Assembly (NCBI GenBank): GCA_042867185.1
Contig: JBHZQV010000015.1
Span: forward strand, 45,017 to 109,016
Length of the DNA: 64,000 nucleotides
Direction: 5' to 3'
Source of the DNA: Xylophilus sp042867185
Lineage (GTDB): Bacteria > Pseudomonadota > Gammaproteobacteria > Burkholderiales > Burkholderiaceae_C
The position numbers and the translations under genes are program-made. The notes beneath the pieces were generated by a model, which was not told where the DNA came from, made no database searches, and saw only the letters and a program-made list of their open reading frames with translations. This document shows, piece by piece, positions 9,263-16,202 of the stretch (positions are counted from its first letter, which is position 1; each line of letters opens with the position of its first letter).

Positions 9263-9316
9263 AGCACACAGAACCCCTCCAGAAACCGCCGAAGCTGAAA
9301 AGCCCGGCGGTTTTTT
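9198..9316 (+). promoter_or_regulatory. Transcription attenuator of aroG
   Basis: Four mutually exclusive segments can be seen. Segment 1 (9198-9208, rich in ccg, over the Arg codons) can pair with segment 2 (9237-9243, ccggcgg). Segment 2 can instead pair with segment 3 (9286-9291, ccgccg), the left arm of the terminator. Segment 3 otherwise pairs with segment 4 (9305-9310, cggcgg). A ribosome stalled on the aromatic codons 9209-9229 would mask segment 1, favour 2:3 and prevent termination; fast translation would favour 1:2 and 3:4. This is inference from base pairing, not a folding calculation. Confidence 0.65.
9283..9316 (+). terminator. Intrinsic terminator in the aroG leader
   Basis: The left arm aaaccgccg (9283-9291) pairs with cggcggttt (9305-9313). 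An inner gct-gaaa-agc helix closed by a GAAA tetraloop (9294-9303) stacks on it, and six T follow at 9311-9316. It lies upstream of the aroG start, so it would act as a premature terminator. Confidence 0.8.
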
Positions 9317-9376
9317 CGTTTTCGGGTACCGAGTTTTCCAAAGCCGATCTTTCCCACGATTCTCAGGAGCACCACC

Positions 9377-10507
9377 ATGAATGCAGTCCCGACCCAAGCC
9401 GCAGCCCTTTCCAGCGAGCCTTGGTATGCGCACGTCGACAAAACCAGCACCACCGACGACGAACGCATCAAGGACATCACCGTGCTCCCGCCCCCAGAAC
9501 ATCTGATCCGCTTCTTCCCGATCCGCGGCACGCCGGTCGAATCGCTGATCGCCGACACCCGCCAGAACATCCACGACATCATGGCCGGCACCGACGACCG
9601 GCTGCTGGTCGTGATCGGCCCCTGCTCGATCCACGACCCGGCCGCGGCGATGGAATACGCCCGCCGCCTGAAGGCCGAGCGCGAGAAGTACGCCGACACG
9701 CTCGAGATCGTGATGCGCGTCTACTTCGAGAAGCCCCGCACCACCGTCGGCTGGAAGGGCCTGATCAACGACCCGTACCTCGACGAGAGCTACCGCATCG
9801 ACGAAGGCCTGCGCATCGCACGCCAGCTGCTGATCGACATCAACCGTCTGGGCCTGCCGGCGGGCAGCGAATTCCTCGACGTGATCTCGCCCCAGTACAT
9901 CGGCGACCTGATCAGCTGGGGCGCCATCGGTGCGCGCACCACCGAGAGCCAGGTGCACCGCGAGCTGGCCTCGGGCATTTCGGCGCCGATCGGCTTCAAG
10001 AACGGCACCGACGGCAACATCCGCATCGCCACCGACGCGATCCAGGCGGCGGCCCGCGGCCACCATTTCCTGTCGGTGCACAAGAACGGGCAGGTCGCGG
10101 TGGTGCAGACCGACGGAAACCCCGACTGCCACGTGATCCTGCGCGGCGGCAAGGCGCCCAACTACGACGCCGCCAGCGTGCAGGCCGCCTGCGCCGACCT
10201 GGAAAAGGCCGGCCTGGTGGCGTCGCTGATGGTCGATTGCAGCCATGCCAACAGCAGCAAGCAGCACGAGCGCCAGCAGGTGGTCGCCGAAGACATCGCC
10301 GCCCAGATTTCCGGCGGCTCGCGCGGCGTGTTCGGCGTGATGGTCGAGAGCCACCTACAGGCGGGCGCGCAGAAGTTCACGCCCGGCCAAGACGACTCGG
10401 GCGCGCTGGAATACGGCAAGAGCATCACCGACGCCTGCCTGGGGTGGGATGCTTCGCTGCAGACGCTGCAGGTGCTGTCGGACGCGGTGCGCGCGCGCCG
10501 CGGCTGA
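9377..10507 (+). CDS. aroG: 3-deoxy-7-phosphoheptulonate (DAHP) synthase, class I
   Basis: 376-residue cytosolic enzyme that condenses phosphoenolpyruvate and erythrose 4-phosphate in the first step of the shikimate pathway to Phe, Tyr and Trp. Family motifs are intact: VVIGPCSIHDPAAAMEYA (~70-90) with the metal-ligand Cys, YFEKPRTTVGWKGLINDP (~115-135), GFKNGTDGN (~210) and MVDCSHANSSKQ (~285). The N-terminal ~25 residues form the regulatory extension typical of AroG/AroF/AroH. SD-like caggag lies 9 bases before ATG 9377. Regulation is probably by attenuation through the upstream leader peptide and terminator. Which amino acid inhibits the enzyme cannot be told with certainty. Confidence 0.96.
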   Translation: MNAVPTQAAALSSEPWYAHVDKTSTTDDERIKDITVLPPPEHLIRFFPIRGTPVESLIADTRQNIHDIMAGTDDRLLVVIGPCSIHDPAAAMEYARRLKAEREKYADTLEIVMRVYFEKPRTTVGWKGLINDPYLDESYRIDEGLRIARQLLIDINRLGLPAGSEFLDVISPQYIGDLISWGAIGARTTESQVHRELASGISAPIGFKNGTDGNIRIATDAIQAAARGHHFLSVHKNGQVAVVQTDGNPDCHVILRGGKAPNYDAASVQAACADLEKAGLVASLMVDCSHANSSKQHERQQVVAEDIAAQISGGSRGVFGVMVESHLQAGAQKFTPGQDDSGALEYGKSITDACLGWDASLQTLQVLSDAVRARRG

Positions 10508-10738
10508 GTGCGTTGCGCGGGTCCATGGCATGCATCGCATCGCGCGCGAATGTCGGTGCGTTAATAAATTTAGAATATATGAATATGATTTTTTCGTGAT
10601 TATCGGCTTCGGGTACTAACGGCCTCTATTCGCTTTTCCCGATGGGGTGCAGGGGTCGGCGGTGGATATTCGCCCGGCAATATTTAAGTGTAAATATGCC
10701 AGCGAAACTTTATCAACCCATGGAATGGCCGACCGACC
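10508..10738. other. AT-rich intergenic region before the effector-like gene
   Basis: 231 bases, sharply AT-richer than the surroundings (for example ttaataaatttagaatatat at 10561-10580). It holds several TTCG tetramers at 10593, 10608, 10629 and 10669. The pair at 10608 and 10629 reads TTCGG-N16-TTCGC, one base longer in spacing than the plant-inducible promoter (PIP/hrpII) box bound by HrpX/HrpB regulators. No terminator for aroG is evident. Confidence 0.5.
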
Positions 10739-12484
10739 ATGAAAATCACGCCCACCGCCAGCACGCCCGACAGTTCTTCTGCAGGTTTCGATCCCGAATC
10801 GCCCGCCGCCTCGGCACAGACACCACGGGCCCGGCCCTCACCGCCGGCAAGTCCGGATGCCGGTTATCCGAGCAAGCGCCGTGCCGTCGGAGACAGCCGC
10901 CTGCAGGCCACGCTTGCGCCGCGCATGGCGTTGGCCGCACCCGCGACGCCCTCGGAAACTTCGGTACCCGATGGCACCTGGGAGCGTCTGCAGAAGTTGT
11001 CGCCGTCCTTGGCGGAACGCCTCACGCCCAGCGAACGGAAACTCGTTTCCGACACCCTCGGTGAGCTGCGCCACCATGTCGAGGCAGGCGGGCTGGACTT
11101 CGTGCCGGTGTTCGGGCACTGGTCGTTGCGTACCGACAACCACCGGGAACTGGGCAAAGCCAGCCAGGCCGATGTCGTCGAGGGCCGCGACACGCTGCCT
11201 GCGTCCATCAAGGACTACGGCATGGATTTCGTCAGCAGCACGGTGTTCCGCGGCACGCCGCAGCATCCGGGAGCGGTGGCGTCGATCACCGCACGGACCG
11301 ACGACGAGGTGCCGGGAACCGTACTCAAGCTGCCGCTCGCCCAAGCCGAAGCGCTCCTGACAGGCGTGCTCGAGCGCGAACTGCTGTGCGAGGCCGACCT
11401 GCGTGCATTGCCCGATGCGCAGGGCCAGCCGCGTTCGAATCTCATGTACCGCCCGGCCGTGCGGCCGGTGGTCTTGGGCGACGGCAGCACCTTGCACGCG
11501 CTGTTGTTCGAGACCAATCCCCATGGTGCCAAATCCCTGAGCCGGGTCTTCGACGATGACGGCGGTTTGACGCCACCCCGGCTGGCGTACCTGCTGACGG
11601 CCCAGGGCGGCTTCGAACGCGACGGTCGGCGGCTGGGGGGCTCCAGTCTCGACTATTGGAGCGCGGGCATACAGCGACTCGAAAAATCGGGGGAGCGGCC
11701 GCCCGCTCTTCTGGACGAGGCCTTTGCCCTCGCCCGCCAGTCCGAAGCACTGGCGGAGCCGCTGGATGCCATGCCCGGCGCCGCCACCCCCCGGGGGACC
11801 TGGCATGAACAACGCGACGGGCTCGCACGGATGGAGGCGAGCCTGCCACAGGTCTACGCCACCCTGCAGTCCCCCGAGTCGCAGGCCCGTCACCACGCCC
11901 ACCAGCAGGCGATGGAGTCCGCGATCACGGCCTTGCGTTCCAGTGCCGCGAACCCCCAGGCGCATGCCGACGGAGTGGATTTTCGCGACGTGGTGGCACG
12001 CGCGTTGCCGGGGCTGCTCGAAGACATCGGTTTCGAGCCCGGAATCTATACGGCGAAGTCGGCTGCGCCGGGAGGCTACGGCCGGTACTTGCTCCACAGC
12101 GACTCGACGCCCGGAAGCAATTTTTGCCTGCAGGTCTTCGCGTTCGATCCCCAGCAAAAGACGCCCATCCACAACCACCCCAACGAATGCGCGTCCTTCA
12201 TTGCAGATGGGGAACTTCGGGAACGTCTGTACGACGATGGCAAGAACGCGGTACAGCGCGACGGCAAGCGATACGTTGAAAAACGGAGCGGGAACGAGCG
12301 GCCGAAAGGCTCGTGGGCGGGCTTCGACGGCCAGGAACTCGACATCCCGCACAGCCTGAAGAACAAGAGCGGCAAGCTGGCTGTCTCGGTACACCTGTAC
12401 CGCGACATGGACGGTGTTTCGGGCGGCGCGCGGGTCGCCGCCAAGGACGTCTTCGAGCGCTTGCCCTCCCGTTCGGCACAGTGA
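10739..12484 (+). CDS. ChaC-like glutathione-degrading domain fused to cysteine dioxygenase-like domain, putative type III effector
   Basis: 581 residues in three parts. Residues 1-70 are Ser/Pro/Ala-rich and disordered (starting MKITPTASTPDSSSAG), like type III secretion signals. Residues ~118-330 match ChaC gamma-glutamylcyclotransferases: FGHWSL at 125-130 in place of FGYGSL, RGTPQHPG at 171-178, and the E-R-E triplet 212-214, whose last Glu matches the ChaC catalytic glutamate. Residues ~430-575 match cysteine dioxygenase cupins: PIHNHPNEC with His478 and His480, third iron ligand His538, and the Ser550-x-His552-x-Tyr554 triad. ChaC splits glutathione to 5-oxoproline and Cys-Gly; dioxygenases oxidise Cys to sulfinate. 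The Ralstonia effector RipAY is a ChaC enzyme. Codon use is less GC-biased than in neighbours, suggesting transfer. Secretion is inferred only; no secretion apparatus is in the window. Confidence 0.75.
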   Translation: MKITPTASTPDSSSAGFDPESPAASAQTPRARPSPPASPDAGYPSKRRAVGDSRLQATLAPRMALAAPATPSETSVPDGTWERLQKLSPSLAERLTPSERKLVSDTLGELRHHVEAGGLDFVPVFGHWSLRTDNHRELGKASQADVVEGRDTLPASIKDYGMDFVSSTVFRGTPQHPGAVASITARTDDEVPGTVLKLPLAQAEALLTGVLERELLCEADLRALPDAQGQPRSNLMYRPAVRPVVLGDGSTLHALLFETNPHGAKSLSRVFDDDGGLTPPRLAYLLTAQGGFERDGRRLGGSSLDYWSAGIQRLEKSGERPPALLDEAFALARQSEALAEPLDAMPGAATPRGTWHEQRDGLARMEASLPQVYATLQSPESQARHHAHQQAMESAITALRSSAANPQAHADGVDFRDVVARALPGLLEDIGFEPGIYTAKSAAPGGYGRYLLHSDSTPGSNFCLQVFAFDPQQKTPIHNHPNECASFIADGELRERLYDDGKNAVQRDGKRYVEKRSGNERPKGSWAGFDGQELDIPHSLKNKSGKLAVSVHLYRDMDGVSGGARVAAKDVFERLPSRSAQ

Positions 12485-12577
12485 AGACGCGGTGTCCGGT
12501 TGTCCGCGACGGCGTGCTGAGGCGGTAGGGGAGAGGCGCGGTACACGGGCGACAGCAGGTCACCCGGGCAGCGCGAA

Positions 12578-14101
12578 TCAGCCCGGCGCCCGCGCCCGCA
12601 GCGCCGCCAGCAACCGCGCATGGATGCCACCGAAGCCGCCGTTGCTCATGCAGACGACCTGGTCGCCCGGCCGCGCGGCGGCCACCACCTGCGCCACCAG
12701 GGTGTCGATGCTGCCGGCGGTGCGCGCCCGTTCGCCCAAGGGGGCCAGGGCCGCGGCCGCATCCCAGTCCAGGCCCGCGGTATGGCAGAACGACAGGTCG
12801 GCGTCTTCCAGGCTCCAGGGCAGTTGCGCTGCCATGTGGCCCAGCTTCATCGTGTTGCTGCGCGGCTCGAACACCGCCAGGATGCGCGCCGCGCCGTCCG
12901 GCCCCTGGCGGCGGCGCAGGCCGTCGAGCGTGGTGCGGATGGCGGTGGGGTGGTGGGCGAAGTCGTCGTACACCGTCACGCCGCCGGCGGTGCCGCGCAC
13001 CTCCATCCGGCGCTTGACGTTGCGGAAGCCGGCCAGCGCCGTCGCAGCCTCCGCAGGTGCGATGCCGACATGCTCGGCCGCCGCGATCGCCGCCAGCGCG
13101 TTCTGCTGGTTGTGCACGCCGGTCAGGTCCCAGGCGACATGCGCCACCCGCCGGCCGCGCTGCAGCACGTCGAACGCATGCGGATCGCCCTCGGCGGTGA
13201 AATCGTCGCCCGGCGCGCCGAAGCGGCGCACCTCGCTCCAGCAGCCCTGCTCCAGCACCGCGGCCAGGGCCGGCTCCTGCCCGTTGACGACCAGCCGGCC
13301 GCTGGCCGGCACGGTGCGTACCAGGTGGTGGAACTGGCGCTGGATCGCGGCCAGGTCGTCGAAGATGTCGGCGTGGTCGAACTCGAGGTTGTTCAGCACC
13401 GCGGTACGGGGCCGGTAGTGGACGAACTTGCTGCGCTTGTCGAAGAAGGCGGTGTCGTATTCGTCCGCCTCAAGCACGAAGGCCCCCCGGCTTTTCAGGC
13501 GCTGCCGCGCCTGTAATTCGCCACCCCCCGAGGGGGAGGCCCCGCCTGCGCCAGGGGGACCCTGGCGTGGCTCGGACGCGGAAATGCCGCTCGATTTTTC
13601 TGTCGGGCTGAGCCGGCTGGGCGGGCTGCCCAGTCTTGCGGATACGCCGAAGTTCTGGGGGACGCCGCCGATCAGGAAGCCGGGGGCGAGGCCGGCGTGC
13701 TCCAGGATCCAGGCGAGCATCGAGGTGGTGGTGGTCTTGCCGTGGGTGCCGGCGACGGCCAGGACGTGGCGACCCTGCAGCACGTTCTCGGCGAGCCACT
13801 GGGGGCCGCTGGTGTAGCGGGCGCCGGTGTCGAGGATCGCCTCCATCAGCGGAAATTTCGGCGTGCCGTCGGCCAGCCGCGCGCGGCTGACCACGTTGCC
13901 GACCACGAACACGTCGGGCGCCAGGGCCAGCTGGTCGGCGCCGAAGCCTTCGATCAGGTCGATGCCGAGCGCGCGCAGCTGGTCGCTCATCGGCGGGTAC
14001 ACGCCGGCATCGCAGCCGGTCACCCGGTGGCCGGCCTCGCGGGCCAGGGCGGCCAGGCCGCCCATGAAGGTGCCGCAGATGCCCAGAATGTGAATATGCA
14101 T
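12578..14101 (-). CDS. mpl: Mpl, UDP-MurNAc:tripeptide ligase with in-frame insert
   Basis: 507-residue Mur-ligase family enzyme that reattaches recycled L-Ala-gamma-D-Glu-meso-Dap to UDP-MurNAc in the cytosol. The N-terminus MHIHILGICGTFMGGLAALA and the ATP loop GTHGKTTTT (118-126) are diagnostic, as is ADEYDTAFFDKRSKF (~212-226). Between SARLG (~154-158) and FVLEADEYD (~208) the enteric enzyme has only a few residues, whereas here ~47 extra, Gly/Pro/Ser-rich residues are encoded by a C/G-run repeat (13487-13627). The insert keeps frame, so the enzyme may still work. Start ATG 14101 gives a perfect family N-terminus. It converges on the effector-like gene. AmpD of the same recycling pathway is encoded at 26481-27083. 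Confidence 0.93.
   Translation of the reverse strand: MHIHILGICGTFMGGLAALAREAGHRVTGCDAGVYPPMSDQLRALGIDLIEGFGADQLALAPDVFVVGNVVSRARLADGTPKFPLMEAILDTGARYTSGPQWLAENVLQGRHVLAVAGTHGKTTTTSMLAWILEHAGLAPGFLIGGVPQNFGVSARLGSPPSRLSPTEKSSGISASEPRQGPPGAGGASPSGGGELQARQRLKSRGAFVLEADEYDTAFFDKRSKFVHYRPRTAVLNNLEFDHADIFDDLAAIQRQFHHLVRTVPASGRLVVNGQEPALAAVLEQGCWSEVRRFGAPGDDFTAEGDPHAFDVLQRGRRVAHVAWDLTGVHNQQNALAAIAAAEHVGIAPAEAATALAGFRNVKRRMEVRGTAGGVTVYDDFAHHPTAIRTTLDGLRRRQGPDGAARILAVFEPRSNTMKLGHMAAQLPWSLEDADLSFCHTAGLDWDAAAALAPLGERARTAGSIDTLVAQVVAAARPGDQVVCMSNGGFGGIHARLLAALRARAPG
13487..13627. repeat. C/G-run repeat inside mpl
   Basis: A stretch with paired runs (ccccccgaggggg at 13523-13535 and cagggggaccctgg at 13551-13564) resembles the dispersed intergenic elements at 17563-17640 and 60675-60770. 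It coincides with the extra ~47 codons of mpl. Confidence 0.55.
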
Positions 14102-14164
14102 GGCGCGCGATTCTAAAGGCGAGGGTGTAATGTGCCGCTGGCCGGCGTCCCGCTTCGGCTGTCA

Positions 14165-14181
14165 GCTATTGAATTAATAGC
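14165..14181. repeat. 17-bp near-palindrome gctattgaattaatagc
   Basis: Near-perfect inverted repeat in the gap between divergent mpl and the next gene. It is almost identical to the copy at 32899-32915. Such short palindromes are common between genes in Comamonadaceae (recalled, not searched). Confidence 0.7.
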
Positions 14182-14275
14182 GTTTGACCCTGTGCGACGG
14201 CCGGGCGTGGCCGCCTGGATGCGGTGCGGCGCCGGCTTCGCGAGAGAATGCAGGCCCCGCCCACCGAGGATCGTC

Positions 14276-14866
14276 ATGGACACGCTGAAAGCCGAGATTG
14301 CCGCCACCGCAGCCCGGCTGGTGGTGGAGGAGGGGCTGGAGTACGGCGCCGCCAAGCGCCGCGCCGTCAAGCAGCTGGGGCTGCCGGGCCGCTCCGCGCT
14401 GCCCGACAACGACCAGATCGAGGATTCGGTGCGCGAGTACATCGACCTGTTCTGCGCCGACACCCAGCCGGCCGAGCTGCGCGCGTTGCGCGAGGTGGCG
14501 GTGGTGTGGATGGAGCGGATGGCGCAGTTCCGCCCCTACGTGGCCGGCGCCGTCTGGCACGGCACGGCCACCCGGCATTCCGATATCTATATCCAGCTGT
14601 TCTGCGACGACTGCAAGTCGGCCGAGATCGCGCTGATCGACCACCATGTCGACTACGAGCCCCAGACCGTCACCGGCCTGCACGGCGAGCCGGTGGAGGC
14701 GCTGACGCTGGCCGCCCGCTGCCCCGAACTGCAGACGATGGTGGGCGTACACCTGCTGGTCTACGACCTGGACGACATGCGCGGCGCGCTGCGGCCCGAT
14801 GCCAAGGGCCGCTCGCCCCGCGGCGACGTGGCCGCGGTGCGGGCACTGCTGGCCCAGACCGGCTGA
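14276..14866 (+). CDS. Conserved hypothetical protein, possible degenerate nucleotidyltransferase fold
   Basis: 196 residues, soluble, no signal peptide. ATG 14276 is preceded by a good SD (gagga, 5 bases away), which favours it over an upstream in-frame ATG at 14132 whose codons run through the palindromic repeat. The centre (VAGAVWHGTATRHSDIYIQL, ~85-105) resembles the G-[ST]-x-R-x-SD-hDh signature of nucleotidyltransferases, but the second acidic residue is Tyr, so catalysis would be impaired. Asp and Cys (FCDDCKSAEIAL) follow. It is divergent from mpl and ahead of the thioredoxin-like gene. I do not recognise a function. Confidence 0.7.
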   Translation: MDTLKAEIAATAARLVVEEGLEYGAAKRRAVKQLGLPGRSALPDNDQIEDSVREYIDLFCADTQPAELRALREVAVVWMERMAQFRPYVAGAVWHGTATRHSDIYIQLFCDDCKSAEIALIDHHVDYEPQTVTGLHGEPVEALTLAARCPELQTMVGVHLLVYDLDDMRGALRPDAKGRSPRGDVAAVRALLAQTG

Positions 14867-14995
14867 GAAGGTGCGAGAGAACCTGCTGCACGGCCCTGTC
14901 GTGACGGTTCTTTCACACCCTCCGAGGCCACGGCGATCCACCGCCGACTTCCGCCGGCCCGCCAGCTTTCTTATCTTTTCTTCTGTGTATCCCGC

Positions 14996-15589
14996 ATGAC
15001 CGATCCTACCGACCGCCCCTCGCCCGCCGACTCTCCCGCCGCTGCCAGTGCGGTCCCGTCGCGCCAACGCCGCGGCCTGCTGGTGGTGGCCGCGGGCGGC
15101 GTGGCGGCGTTGGCGGGCGCCGCGGTATCGTGGCGGCACTGGATGCCGGGCGAGGCCGCGGGTGGCGCCGACGACGCGGCGGTGCTGTGGCAGCAGTCGT
15201 TCGAGACGCCGGCCGGCGCGCCGCTCGACATGGCGCCGCTGCGCCACCGGCCGCTGCTGGTCAATTTCTGGGCGACCTGGTGCCCGCCGTGCGTGGAAGA
15301 GCTGCCGATGCTCGACCGCTTCCACCGCCAGCAGGCGGCCGGCAACGGCTGGCAGGTGCTGGGCGTGGCGATCGACCAGCCCTCGGCCGTGCGGCGTTTC
15401 CTGCAGAAGACCCCGGTGCAGTTCCCGGTGGCGATGGCCGGCCTGCAGGGCACCGATCTGGCCAAGGCGCTCGGCAACGACGCGGCCGGCCTGCCCTTCA
15501 CCGTGGCCCTCGACAGGGGCGGCCGCGTGCTGCACCGTAAAATGGGCCAGCTCAGCGAATCCGACCTCCAGCGCTGGTCCGCAGCCTGA
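14996..15589 (+). CDS. TlpA/ResA-family membrane-anchored thioredoxin
   Basis: 197 residues: cytoplasmic Pro/Ser-rich tail (1-24), one transmembrane anchor (~27-45) and a periplasmic thioredoxin fold with the active site FWATWCPPCVEELP (~93-106). The WCPPC motif is typical of TlpA/ResA/DsbE reductants that keep periplasmic cysteines or cytochrome c apoprotein reduced. The cis-Pro loop is seen as AGLPFTVALD. ATG 14996 has no strong SD; the preceding 50 bases are pyrimidine-rich. It lies upstream of accB with a 151-base gap. The exact client is unknown. Confidence 0.88.
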   Translation: MTDPTDRPSPADSPAAASAVPSRQRRGLLVVAAGGVAALAGAAVSWRHWMPGEAAGGADDAAVLWQQSFETPAGAPLDMAPLRHRPLLVNFWATWCPPCVEELPMLDRFHRQQAAGNGWQVLGVAIDQPSAVRRFLQKTPVQFPVAMAGLQGTDLAKALGNDAAGLPFTVALDRGGRVLHRKMGQLSESDLQRWSAA

Positions 15590-15673
15590 GGCGGTCGGCC
15601 CCCTCCGAAGCGGCCGTGGCAGCCGCAAACCTCGACAGTTTTACGAGAAATTGAGGGGTAAAGCGCGTGGTAC

Positions 15674-15692
15674 CTCCAAACTGGAGTAAATT
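15674..15692 (+). promoter_or_regulatory. Possible accB promoter/operator
   Basis: A ctcca-aac-tggag inverted repeat (15674-15686) is followed immediately by TAAATT (15687-15692), a plausible -10 element about 50 bases before accB. No good -35 hexamer is seen. This is a weak suggestion only. Confidence 0.3.
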
Positions 15693-15740
15693 CGCGCTCT
15701 ATTTTTTACAGGCAGCTTACATCTGTCGGCTGGAGCATCC

Positions 15741-16187
15741 ATGGATTTGCGCAAACTGAAGACCCTGATCGACCTGGTCTCCGAATCGAACGTCTCGGAA
15801 CTCGAAATCACCGAGGCCGAAGGCAAGGTCCGCATCGTCAAGGGTGGCGGCGCAGTCGTCCAGCAGTTCGCCATGCAGGCCCCGGTGGCCGCGCCCGTCG
15901 GCGCCGCACCGGTCGCCGCGGCGCCGGTGGCCGCCGAGCCCGAGCTGCCGGCCGGCCATATCGTGAAGTCGCCGATGGTGGGGACGCTCTACCACGCCGC
16001 CAGCCCGGGCGCGAAGTCGTTCGTCGAGGTGGGCAGCCAGATCAAGGAAGGCGAGACGATCTGCATCATCGAGGCGATGAAGATCTTGAACGAGATCGAA
16101 GCCGACAAGTCGGGCACCGTGACCCAGATCCTGGGCGAGAACGGCCAGGCCGTCGAATACGGCCAGCCTTTGTTCGTGATCGCCTGA
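15741..16187 (+). CDS. accB: AccB, biotin carboxyl carrier protein of acetyl-CoA carboxylase
   Basis: 148 residues. N-terminal ~40-residue domain (MDLRKLKTLIDLVSESNVSE), Ala/Pro-rich linker (~45-70) and C-terminal biotinyl domain with the modification site IEAMKILNEIE; the biotin-accepting residue is Lys114. It carries carboxybiotin from AccC to the AccAD transferase for malonyl-CoA synthesis, the first step of fatty acid synthesis. An SD-like ggag lies 7 bases upstream of ATG 15741. accC follows after 15 bases, the usual accBC operon. AccA and AccD are not in the window. Confidence 0.97.
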   Translation: MDLRKLKTLIDLVSESNVSELEITEAEGKVRIVKGGGAVVQQFAMQAPVAAPVGAAPVAAAPVAAEPELPAGHIVKSPMVGTLYHAASPGAKSFVEVGSQIKEGETICIIEAMKILNEIEADKSGTVTQILGENGQAVEYGQPLFVIA

Positions 16188-16202
16188 GCCGGAACCGCTT
16201 AG

